Part shown: positions 25,611-33,588 of the stretch, in pieces
How the letters are laid out: the number at the start of each line of letters is the position of its first letter
How positions within the stretch are numbered: the first letter of the stretch is position 1
DNA from: CAZPXZ01 sp965219495
GTDB lineage: Bacteria > Pseudomonadota > Alphaproteobacteria > Rhodobacterales > CAZPXZ01
NCBI GenBank assembly: GCA_965219495.1
Contig: OZ244777.1
Coordinates: forward strand, 1,302,001-1,366,000
Direction of reading: 5' to 3'
Length of the DNA stretch: 64,000 nt
Notes under the pieces: generated by a model
Told to the model about the DNA's origin: nothing
The model's input: only the letters and a program-made list of their open reading frames with translations
Databases searched by the model: none
Made by a program: the position numbers and the translations under genes

Positions 25611-25925
25611 TCAGAGAAAAGCACCGAATCGCACGTTCGATTCGGAAATGGACCCCCTGGAGCGTGGATGGATTCGAAGAGCCCTTGTAATCCGCTGCAC
25701 CATTCGGAGCGAAGTCCTTTCGGATTCAGACCGACGGTGCCGTTTTCCGGCCGCCAGAGATTGCAGGTTCGTCGGAATTTGCTTTCAATTGCTGCCGACC
25801 GGTCGCCGCGATGTTGCCCGCAAATCTCGGGAACTGCTTTTCTTATCGGCGGAATCGCTGCATATTGGGGTCGTTCAGTCGTTCCGGCACAATGACTGAG
25901 GATGCGCTGCTGTAAAGCCGGAAAC
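25611..25925. other. Gene-free stretch upstream of the MotA/ExbB-like gene
   Basis: 315 bp between the IS5 right end and the next start. No frame has plausible coding character and I see no clear promoter or hairpin. Any promoter for the pair of genes at 25926-28226 must lie here or in the IS end. Confidence 0.5.
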
Positions 25926-26969
25926 ATGATGTCCACATCGGAAAGCCTGTGGCTGCCTAATCCTTCCTATACGCGTCCTTACGCGCAATTGTCTTGGATG
26001 ACTGTGGTGCTGCTTGGTGTGGCGGGCGTCGCTGGAGTTCTTCGCGTACCTCTGACGGAGATTTTCCTCGCGAACAAATGGCTCAACGGCTTGATTGCGG
26101 GCGTGTTCGTGATCGGTATTTTCGCCTGCATCTGGCAGGCGGCACGAATCGCGCCTGCTGCGAAATGGGCGGAACGCTTTGCAGCGGGACGGGAGGGGAT
26201 TGAGGCTCCGCCCCATTTTCTCGCCGCCATGTCTTCGATGCTTGGCGCCAGTCTGGAGCGCCGCCCTCTCACTCCGGTCACGGCGCGTGTCCTGATCGAC
26301 GCGGTCTACGCCCGGGTTTCCGAAAGCCGCGATATCGCCCGCTATATTGCGGGACTCCTGGTCTTCCTTGGCCTTCTTGGAACATTTTGGGGCCTCGCCC
26401 GAACAATTCCCGCGTTGATCGAGACGATTCGCGCATTATCCCCCCGGGAAGGTGAAGAAAGCCTGGACGCATTCGCCCGCCTTACTGCCGGATTCGAGGG
26501 TCAACTCTCGGCGATGGGCACCGCTTTTTCGACGTCACTGATGGGGCTCGCTGGTTCGCTGGTGATCGGTCTTCTGGACCTCTTGGCGGGACATGCGCAA
26601 AACCGGTTTATTCGCGAATTCGAGCAGTGGGCGACGACCGCCGCGCGGATTGAATCCCAGCACTTCGTCGATCCAGAGCCTCAAGACGCGCCATCATTCG
26701 CAGTGAATCGGCGGCTCGAATCGCTCGTCGAACTGAATGCGCGGCAGATCGCTTCCATTATCGACGCGCTGCAGTCGACATCCTCCGCTGACCCGGAGCG
26801 AGTGCGCGCCCATATCCAGGCCCTGGAACTGCATCTGTCTCATTTGGCGAAATCGGGTCGCGCCGACCCGGATGAGATTCGGACCATTGCAAAGGACGTG
26901 TACGAACTCCGGCATGCTCTTGGTGCCACGCGCGAGAGAAACCCTTCCGGCAGAAACACGCGGGCCTGA
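25926..26969 (+). CDS. MotA/TolQ/ExbB-like membrane proton-channel protein
   Basis: 347 residues with four predicted membrane helices, approximately 24-46, 54-72, 137-160 and 195-220. The MotA/ExbB core lies around the third and fourth (LLVFLGLLGTFWGLARTIP, then AMGTAFSTSLMGLAGSLVIG with the conserved small-residue face). The C-terminal 100 residues are soluble and helical. With the OmpA/MotB-like partner 3 bp downstream it should form a proton-driven force-transducing pair. Flagellar, Tol-like or unknown roles cannot be separated; no flagellar genes are nearby. Confidence 0.85.
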   Translation: MMSTSESLWLPNPSYTRPYAQLSWMTVVLLGVAGVAGVLRVPLTEIFLANKWLNGLIAGVFVIGIFACIWQAARIAPAAKWAERFAAGREGIEAPPHFLAAMSSMLGASLERRPLTPVTARVLIDAVYARVSESRDIARYIAGLLVFLGLLGTFWGLARTIPALIETIRALSPREGEESLDAFARLTAGFEGQLSAMGTAFSTSLMGLAGSLVIGLLDLLAGHAQNRFIREFEQWATTAARIESQHFVDPEPQDAPSFAVNRRLESLVELNARQIASIIDALQSTSSADPERVRAHIQALELHLSHLAKSGRADPDEIRTIAKDVYELRHALGATRERNPSGRNTRA

Positions 26970-26972
26970 TAC

Positions 26973-28226
26973 ATGTATTCGGCAATCCGCGGACAGCTGC
27001 GCCCGGCGATTCCGGCAATGATCTGGCCGGGATTTGTGGATGCCCTCGTAGGTGTGTTGCTCGTCCTGATCTTCACGATTTCCACCTTCATAATCGTCCA
27101 GTTTTTTCTCCGTGACGAGCTGACCGGCCAAGGCAGGGCGCTGCGGCTTCTCGAAATTCGCGTTGGCGAACTAGCGGAAACACTTGCCTTTGAGCGAATA
27201 CGAAGCGCGGAAATCGAAGACGAATTGAAGAGCGCGTTCACTGATCTGGCGATTCTGCGGGAAGAATTGACGTTTGAACGCAATTCGCGCAGCAGGGCCG
27301 TAGAGAGGACGCAAGAATTGTCGGAGCGTCTGGCGGCATCCGAAGATCAGGCCATCGCCCTTTCCCTCGATCTCGAAGCTGCAGGGGCGGAGGCGCAGCG
27401 CACTTTGCTTCTGCTCGCAGCCGCGGAGGCGGCTCGCGAGAAGCTTACCCACGAATTCGATGATGCTCTTCAGGCGCTTCGTGAAGAGTCGGGCGACGAA
27501 CGGGAAAGGCACTCCTCCGAGATTGAAATCGAACAGTTGGCGCGCGCCGCCGCGGAAAAAGCGCTGAGCGAACAGGAGGAGATCTCAAGAGCCGACCAGG
27601 AACGCCTCGCTGCCGTCAACCTGCAACTTGTGGCGCTGCGGAGCCTGCTCCTCACGCTGCAGAGCCAACTCGATGCGGCGGAAAGACGCGATGAGGAGAA
27701 TCAAGTGGTGATTCGGAATCTGGGATCGCGACTCAATGCCGCCCTCGCACAGAAGGTGAGCGAGTTGTCGCGCTATCGTTCGGAATTCTTCGGGCGCATG
27801 CGGGAGGCGCTCGGGAATCGCGAAGACATCCGAATTGTCGGGGACAGGTTTGTATTCCAGTCCGGGATCCTGTTCGCGACCGCCTCGGCTGAGATTGGCG
27901 CGGCCGGAATAGCGGACCTGTCGCAAATCGCGATTGCGATTCGCGACATCGCAGCGGGCATTCCTTCCGATGTTTCCTGGTTGATCCGGGTTGACGGACA
28001 CACCGATCAGAGGCCGTTACGTTCCAATTTCCTTTACGCCGACAACTGGGAGTTAAGCCAGGCCCGTGCGCTATCCGTGGTCCGGTTCTTCGTCGAAGAA
28101 CAAGGACTGCCGGCCGAGAGATTTGCGGTGACCGGCTTTGGCGCGCATCAACCGATCGACACCGGCGACACGCCCGAAGCCCACGCACGAAACCGGAGAA
28201 TTGAACTGACCTTGACGCGGCGCTGA
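26973..28226 (+). CDS. OmpA/MotB-like peptidoglycan-binding partner protein
   Basis: 417 residues. One N-terminal membrane helix (about 14-40) has an acidic residue at its start, WPGFVDALVGVLLVLIFTIS, the MotB/TolR/ExbD arrangement for a proton-accepting Asp. A long coiled coil (about 50-270) follows, then a C-terminal OmpA-like domain with VDGHTDQRPLRS, NWELSQARALSVVRFF and RNRRIELTLTRR, which binds peptidoglycan. The coding region starts 3 bp after the MotA/ExbB-like gene, so the two are one transcription unit. It ends back to back with clpA, stop against stop with no gap. Confidence 0.88.
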   Translation: MYSAIRGQLRPAIPAMIWPGFVDALVGVLLVLIFTISTFIIVQFFLRDELTGQGRALRLLEIRVGELAETLAFERIRSAEIEDELKSAFTDLAILREELTFERNSRSRAVERTQELSERLAASEDQAIALSLDLEAAGAEAQRTLLLLAAAEAAREKLTHEFDDALQALREESGDERERHSSEIEIEQLARAAAEKALSEQEEISRADQERLAAVNLQLVALRSLLLTLQSQLDAAERRDEENQVVIRNLGSRLNAALAQKVSELSRYRSEFFGRMREALGNREDIRIVGDRFVFQSGILFATASAEIGAAGIADLSQIAIAIRDIAAGIPSDVSWLIRVDGHTDQRPLRSNFLYADNWELSQARALSVVRFFVEEQGLPAERFAVTGFGAHQPIDTGDTPEAHARNRRIELTLTRR

Positions 28227-30554
28227 CTAGCGGGCTGGCAACAACCGTTTCCGCCGGACCGGTGGCAATTGACGGCGGCGGTCGTCTTCGCATTCAAGGG
28301 CGATTTCCCCGTTTCGCATGATCACACGAACGAGTCCTCCTCGCCGAAGCCGGCCGAAAAGCAACTCCTCCGATAGCGGTTGCTTCACTCGCTCCTGAAT
28401 TACGCGGGCGAGCGGACGCGCACCCAGCAACTCATTGTATCCCAGATCCGCAAGCTTCTCGGAAGCGGCCCGGGTTATCTCGATGGAAACCGCCTGTTCC
28501 TGAAGTTGCGCTTCAAGTTCCATGATGAACTTCTCCACAACACACAGAACAGTTGCTCGGGACAGCGGAGCGAATGGAATGACTGCGTCGAGTCGATTTC
28601 TGAACTCCGGGGAGAAATGCCGTTTCAGCGCTTCCTCCACCGCACCCGTGCCCCGCCCCTTGCCGTAGCCGATCGCGCGCCGTTCCCGTTCTGCGGCGCC
28701 GACATTTGAAGTCATGACCAGCATTGTGTGGCGAAAGTCAACTTCCCTGCCGTTATGGTCCACGAGTTTGCCGTGATCCATCACTTGAAGCAGCAAGTTG
28801 AGAATGTCCTGATGCGCCTTTTCAATTTCGTCGAGCAACAGGACGCTGTGAGGATGCTTGTATACGGAATCCGTGAGCAGACCGGCTTGATCGAAACCGA
28901 CGTAACCTGGTGGGGCGCCGATCAGCCGCGATACTGAGTGTTTCTCCATGTATTCGGACATGTCGAAGCGAATGAGTTCAATGCCGAGTACTTCTGACAG
29001 GCGCCGCGCAACTTCCGTCTTGCCGACACCGGTTGGTCCGGTAAACAAGTAGCATCCGACAGGCCGTTCCGGCTCGCGCAATCCGGCGCGGGAAAGCTTC
29101 ACCGCAGAAGCGAGCGCCTCGATGGCGTGTGACTGCCCGAAAACCACATCCCCAAGACGACCCGGCAATTCGCGAAGCACCGTGGCGTGTTCGCGACTCA
29201 CTGACTTCACCGGCACCCGCAAAATGCTCGACACGATCCGCTCCACGTCTCGGCGCGTCACAACCTTCCGCCGCTTGGATTCCGGCAGTAATCGCAGCGC
29301 GGCTCCGGCTTCATCAATCACGTCGATCGCCTTGTCGGGAAGCTTTCGATCATGGATGTAACGACTGGAAAGCTCGACTGCGGCCAGAAGCGCATCCTGG
29401 GAAATTCGAATTGAATGGTGTTGTTCGAAGCCGGTGCGCAGTCCCTCCAGTATCCGAACCGTCTCCTCCAAAGAGGGTTCTTCGATGTCGACCTTCTGAA
29501 ACCTGCGGTGCAGCGCCCGATCCTTCTCTACATACCGCCTGTAATCGGCGTAAGTTGTGGAGCCAATGCAGCGCAGAGCGCCGGACTGCAAGGCGGGCTT
29601 CAGGAGATTGGACGCATCCATTCCCCCGCCGGACGTGGCTCCGGTCCCGACCACGGTGTGCAGTTCGTCCACAAAGAGTATGGCGTCTTCGTGCTCGGCG
29701 AGCTCGTTGGTTACGGATTTCAGCCGTTCTTCAAAATCTCCCCGGAAGCGTGTGCCCGCGAGCAGCGCTCCCATATCGAGCGCGAATATGGTCGCTTTCC
29801 GCAGAAGCGGGGGTGCCCCGCCCTCCTCGATCATGCGGGCCAAGCCTTCCACGATCGCCGTCTTGCCCACACCCGGCTCGCCGACAAGGAGTGGATTGCT
29901 TTTTCGGCGGCGGCACAAGATCTGCACGCAGCGCTCGATTTCCATCGACCGACCGATCAACGGGTCGATCTGTCCCACCGCCGCCAGCGCATTCAGATTG
30001 ACGCAGTACAACTCGAGCGCGGACTTGCTTTCCTCGCCCTTGCTCTCCCGTTCGCCTCCTGCACCCGCTTCACCGGAGCGATCCGATTTTTCACGTTCGG
30101 CCGGGGTTCTATCCCGTGATCCCCCACTGCGAGAAAGAAAGTCCACCACATCCAGACGCGTGATGTTATGCCGGTTCAGGATGTAGACTGCGTGGCTGTC
30201 GCGCTCGGAGAACAAGGCGACCAGCACGTTCTCACCAGTAACAACATTCTTCCCGGTGGAGCGAACATGGATTGCGGCGCGTTGGACGACCCGTTGGATG
30301 CCGATGGTGAGATGCGTATCCTTTTGGCCCGCCTCGGTTACCAAGTCATCGAGACCTTCGTTCAGATACTCACCGAGTTCTTCAGCGATCGAATCGATGT
30401 CGGCCCCCAGCGACCGCAAGATTTCAACGACATCGTTATCGTCCAGCAGCGCGAGCATGAGATGTTCGATGGTAGCAAATTCGTGGCCCCGCTCACGGGC
30501 ATACGCAAATGCGCTGCCAATCGCAGACTCAACGGAACCGGCGAGCGTAGACAC
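28227..30554 (-). CDS. clpA: ClpAP unfoldase subunit ClpA
   Basis: 775 residues. The N-domain (1-145) begins ESAIGSAFAYARERGHEF with EHLMLALLDD repeats that bind ClpS. NBD1 has Walker A GEPGVGKTAIVEG and VDELHTVVGTG. There is no coiled-coil M domain, which separates it from ClpB. NBD2 has GPTGVGKTEVARR and LLLDEIEKAHQD. The ClpP-docking loop position reads RRAIGYGKG (IGY rather than IGL). An acidic/Ser-rich linker lies at about 150-175. It unfolds N-degron and SsrA-tagged substrates for ClpP, which is not in the window. It lies 26 bp downstream of clpS. Confidence 0.96.
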   Translation of the reverse strand: MSTLAGSVESAIGSAFAYARERGHEFATIEHLMLALLDDNDVVEILRSLGADIDSIAEELGEYLNEGLDDLVTEAGQKDTHLTIGIQRVVQRAAIHVRSTGKNVVTGENVLVALFSERDSHAVYILNRHNITRLDVVDFLSRSGGSRDRTPAEREKSDRSGEAGAGGERESKGEESKSALELYCVNLNALAAVGQIDPLIGRSMEIERCVQILCRRRKSNPLLVGEPGVGKTAIVEGLARMIEEGGAPPLLRKATIFALDMGALLAGTRFRGDFEERLKSVTNELAEHEDAILFVDELHTVVGTGATSGGGMDASNLLKPALQSGALRCIGSTTYADYRRYVEKDRALHRRFQKVDIEEPSLEETVRILEGLRTGFEQHHSIRISQDALLAAVELSSRYIHDRKLPDKAIDVIDEAGAALRLLPESKRRKVVTRRDVERIVSSILRVPVKSVSREHATVLRELPGRLGDVVFGQSHAIEALASAVKLSRAGLREPERPVGCYLFTGPTGVGKTEVARRLSEVLGIELIRFDMSEYMEKHSVSRLIGAPPGYVGFDQAGLLTDSVYKHPHSVLLLDEIEKAHQDILNLLLQVMDHGKLVDHNGREVDFRHTMLVMTSNVGAAERERRAIGYGKGRGTGAVEEALKRHFSPEFRNRLDAVIPFAPLSRATVLCVVEKFIMELEAQLQEQAVSIEITRAASEKLADLGYNELLGARPLARVIQERVKQPLSEELLFGRLRRGGLVRVIMRNGEIALECEDDRRRQLPPVRRKRLLPAR

Positions 30555-30580
30555 GGTTCGTGCTTCCCTTCACCACGACT

Positions 30581-30985
30581 TCATTCGGTTTCGACCGCGC
30601 ATCGCAATGGATGCTGGTTCTTGCGAGCGAACGCTGTGACCTGAGCAACCTTCGTTTCGGCAATTTCGTAGGTGAACACCCCGATCAACGCCTTGCCCTC
30701 GTTGTGGATTTGCAACATTAGCTTTACGGCGCGTTCTTCCGACATTTCGAAAAACCTTTGGAGCACATGAACAACGAATTCCATGGGAGTATAGTCGTCG
30801 TTCAGCATCAAGAGCTTGTACATCTTGGGACGTTTTACGGATGGCCGGGTCTTCTCCGCAACCTGAATTCCATGCTCCTGCAATCCTGCGGACTGCCCGC
30901 GGCGGTCATTTTCGACAGAAACCGCCGGAGGCATCGCGTTTCTGCGATCAAACCAATCTGCGCCTGTTTCTCTTTGACTAGCCAT
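30581..30985 (-). CDS. clpS: ClpA adaptor ClpS
   Basis: 134 residues if the first Met is used; MPPAVS at 30934 would give 117, closer to usual. The core motif is exact: YKLLMLNDDYTPMEFVVHVL with the N-degron pocket, then AVKLMLQIHNEGKALIGVFT and VAQVTAFARKNQHPLRCAVE. ClpS delivers N-end-rule substrates to ClpA. It is co-transcribed with clpA, the standard arrangement. Confidence 0.95.
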   Translation of the reverse strand: MASQRETGADWFDRRNAMPPAVSVENDRRGQSAGLQEHGIQVAEKTRPSVKRPKMYKLLMLNDDYTPMEFVVHVLQRFFEMSEERAVKLMLQIHNEGKALIGVFTYEIAETKVAQVTAFARKNQHPLRCAVETE

Positions 30986-31403
30986 TTCATGACTCGCTTA
31001 CGAATCGCGCCAACCATCCACAGAACCTGAATATAGCACGCGTCCCGGCAAATGCGCCGCGAATGCCGGATGCACTTGAGGCAATCGGTTGTGGAAGGTA
31101 GTTGGAACAGGAAATTGCCCGCTGGCCGACGCGCAGTCAGGCCTAACCGAAATTCACGGTCAAACGAACTACGCGTAAGCCACATCCCTTTCTTGCTTGC
31201 CGAACCGGACTTGCGCGCAAAAAATTAGTCCCGCGCAGGAGTGCGAGAAGTCCTCCACTGCGGACCGGCACCACATTTCTCGAGCAACGTAGTTCCGCCG
31301 TATTCCCCGAGGATGATCCGGCGATCCATTGAAACGCCGCACCATGCATGGAGGCAGTGAACATCCCGATTGATTGCACGGCGGCAAGAAAAGGAAAAAG
31401 GGT
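30986..31403. other. Divergent intergenic region, clpS to lipoprotein-like gene
   Basis: 418 bp. Several overlapping minus-strand frames exist but none resembles a known protein or has a ribosome-binding site. Promoters for clpSA (leftward) and the hypothetical gene (rightward) are expected here; none is clear by eye. Confidence 0.45.
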
Positions 31404-32477
31404 ATGTCTTTCGGCGAATTCGCGGGACAAGCTCCTTCCCGGTCGTTGAAATGGCCAACCTTCCTTCGACCGTATCGGATTCAAGTAGACGCTTCGAACC
31501 GCAACGACGGCAACATGGTTCTGCCTGATGCCACGCAGACGCCAGATGAACCAGAAGAAACAATCGTCAAGTCCAATCCCGCCATAACCCGAATTGACCG
31601 TCGCGGCGTTGTTTCAGCAGGCTCCATCCCAGCTCTCGAACAAGGCGAAGTTGAACCAGAACTGGAACGACGGCTTGCCTTCAAGAACCCTATCTCGCGT
31701 CTGAGTCTCGGTTTCGCTGCCTGTTGCGTACTGCTCCTGACAAGTTGCAGCAGTTCACCGAGCCCGGGCAGCTGGGCAAAAACGGAGGAATCCTCCATTG
31801 CAAGGATCGATCCGAAAATTTCTCCCGATACCCAGGAGGCGGCCATTCTGGCTGAACGAATTCTGCGCGCAGACCGCCGCGAGCTGATATTCGATGCCGT
31901 TCGGCGGCAGGCGCTAAGTCAGGAGATTGGCCACGTCCTCGGGCGGATGCGAAATGCATACCCTGAGATTTCAGACATTCGGGCACGGCAATGCGCCAAA
32001 CCCGGCACACTTCTCCTTGGGCTTGAGCCCGCATTGTACGAGGCCGTCTCGAGTCTTTCGGTCCATAGCAGTGCGTCCGGGCAATTCCAGACCGGTCATC
32101 TGGAGTTCAACGCGCTGAATGCACAGCTCGGACTTCAATCCATCGAAACCTACTCTCTTGTGAATGTTGTCCAAGTGCGCCTGAACGAACTCGCAAACTT
32201 GGAAGCGGCGAAAGCGGCTTATCTTGAAATCTCCGGCGTAACTTATGCCGAGAAAAACGTGCAATTGGGTGACGGTTCCGATCTCGCGGCATCAAGATCG
32301 AATGAAACCTGGCATATTGTCGTTCGAAAAGCGTGGGGAGACTGCCCTGCGGGCTGCTTATTCGAAGAGATCTCTTTCATTGCGGTCAAGGGCGACAATG
32401 CCAAACGGATTGACCTTGAAAGAGCGATGGAAAATCCAGAATTTGCAGAACTCCTTGCGAACCTGCGGCCGCGTTAA
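31404..32477 (+). CDS. Hypothetical envelope protein with lipobox-like segment
   Basis: 357 residues from ATG 31404, which has AAGGA 8 nt upstream; ATG 31515 is another option. I do not recognise the family. A hydrophobic segment ending in a lipobox-like sequence (GFAACCVLLLTSCSSS) occurs about 100 residues in, not at the N-terminus, so either the true start is a non-standard codon just before it or the protein is anchored internally. The rest is soluble and mixed alpha/beta, ending LERAMENPEFAELLANLRPR. The last 30 codons plus 3' flank are duplicated at 33158-33451. Confidence 0.55.
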   Translation: MSFGEFAGQAPSRSLKWPTFLRPYRIQVDASNRNDGNMVLPDATQTPDEPEETIVKSNPAITRIDRRGVVSAGSIPALEQGEVEPELERRLAFKNPISRLSLGFAACCVLLLTSCSSSPSPGSWAKTEESSIARIDPKISPDTQEAAILAERILRADRRELIFDAVRRQALSQEIGHVLGRMRNAYPEISDIRARQCAKPGTLLLGLEPALYEAVSSLSVHSSASGQFQTGHLEFNALNAQLGLQSIETYSLVNVVQVRLNELANLEAAKAAYLEISGVTYAEKNVQLGDGSDLAASRSNETWHIVVRKAWGDCPAGCLFEEISFIAVKGDNAKRIDLERAMENPEFAELLANLRPR

Positions 32478-32762
32478 TCCCGGGTTGCGGAAGAGCGGCG
32501 CGAATGCGATCGGACTGCTTCACCTGAAACTGGATTTCGGCTCCCCCAAATTTCCACGATTTACGGAAACTCTGAGTTCAGTCACGTGCGTGTGTATTGC
32601 GCTGCAGGCCAATTGCGCGAACCGGGCAAATCCCTCCGGATTCCGCAATGGAAAAAGGGGAGTCGCCAAGCCCCCCCTTCTGAATTTTCGCCTTCCCGAT
32701 TAGGCAAATTGGGCCTTTGCAAGACTCGCAAACGCGGCCGTTCGATTGGGGACGACTCGGGC
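32385..32762. repeat. Segmental duplication, copy A
   Basis: The end of the lipoprotein-like gene, its 3' flank and the last codons of a phasin gene (minus strand) occur here and again at 33158-33451 plus 35899-35995, with clear but imperfect identity. Copy A joins GTCGCCAAG directly to CCCCCCTTCTG near 32665, whereas in copy B a 2447-bp insert sits exactly at that CCAAG. Copy A therefore preserves the empty site. Confidence 0.75.
32700..32762 (-). pseudogene. Phasin gene 3' remnant
   Basis: Twenty codons, RVVPNRTAAFASLAKAQFA plus stop, match the end of the intact phasin at 35934 (RVASDRTLAFASLTKAQSA). Homology ends abruptly upstream. It is the truncated half of a duplicated lipoprotein-phasin gene pair. 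Confidence 0.7.
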
Positions 32763-32918
32763 GCAACCTGAATTTTCAAGTTTGTCGCCACTGGATTCAA
32801 ACTTCGACTGACTTTCTGAACAAACTCCGGCAAGTCTAGCGCCAACGGTCGACGCCCTCGTCTCGCCCCGGAAGAACCGAAGCAACCATTCGGTATTCGC
32901 GTGATTTGGTTTTTTGGA

Positions 32919-33116
32919 TCAGCGGTTGAGGGTTCTCTTCCACTCTCTCCGGAGCGGGCAGAGCCAGATGTCCTTTCTCGGTTGCCCGCATTGCCAGTTG
33001 GCATCGTAGCGCCCGCGTCCTTTCGTGGTTCCGACCCGGATCCATCCGGACGCACGGTAGGTGGCCCCGGTGAAGCGCGGGATTTCGACGAAGGTCTCCA
33101 CGAGGCACACCCACTG
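32919..33116 (-). pseudogene. DUF4338 (DruA-like) C-terminal remnant
   Basis: 65 codons ending at 32919 carry the DUF4338 C-terminal signature: CLVETFVEIPRFTGATYRAS, GWIRVGTTKGRGRYDANW, and DIWLCPLRREWKRTL. The intact relative in the window (43498-44367) reads LLETFVEPRFAGTCYRAAGW at the same place. No N-terminal part, IS66 transposase or inverted ends lie beside it, so it is a relic of another DUF4338-bearing element or gene, now between the two copies of the segmental duplication. Confidence 0.75.
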
Positions 33117-33157
33117 CCATACTTGCACCCCCTGCGGATCTTCCTCGTTTAAAGAGG

Positions 33158-33451
33158 CGTTTGCTGTCAAACGACAACTATGTCGAAAGGTTTGACCTCG
33201 AGAGAGCGATGGAATATCCAGAAATTGTAGAACTACTTTCGAGCCTGCGGCAGCGTTAATTTCGGGTCCCGGAAGAGCGGCGGAGAATTCGATAGGACGG
33301 TTTCGCCTGAAACTGGATATTGGCCCCCGCAATTTCCGCAATTTCCGGAATCTCTAATTCGAGACACGCGCGTGTGAATTCGTTGCAGGCCAATCCCGCG
33401 AACCGGGCGAATCCCTGCGGATTCTGCAATGGAAAAAGGGGGGACGCCAAG
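33158..33451. repeat. Segmental duplication, copy B (left part)
   Basis: This copies the 3' end of the lipoprotein-like gene (here LERAMEYPEIVELLSSLRQR and stop at about 33258) and its 3' flank down to GACGCCAAG. The coding part is headless and so a pseudogene fragment. The duplication resumes after the inserted element at 35899 and leads into the complete phasin gene, so copy B is a broken lipoprotein gene plus whole phasin, the mirror image of copy A. Confidence 0.7.
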
Positions 33452-33588
33452 TGTTGTTTTTCACTTTATTTCGGCACGTTTTTCCCAAAATATCCCGTAC
33501 GCGTTTCTCGCAATACTCCGTAACTGCCGGATGGTGGTGTCACGCACTCGGTGCCGCGTGAACGCGCAAGGCTTCCCTACGGTGCTAG

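Noticed and set aside
25926..28226. A complete Zorya system
   Set aside because: The membrane pair resembles ZorAB in architecture, but no ZorC, ZorD or ZorE gene is adjacent; downstream are clpA and clpS.
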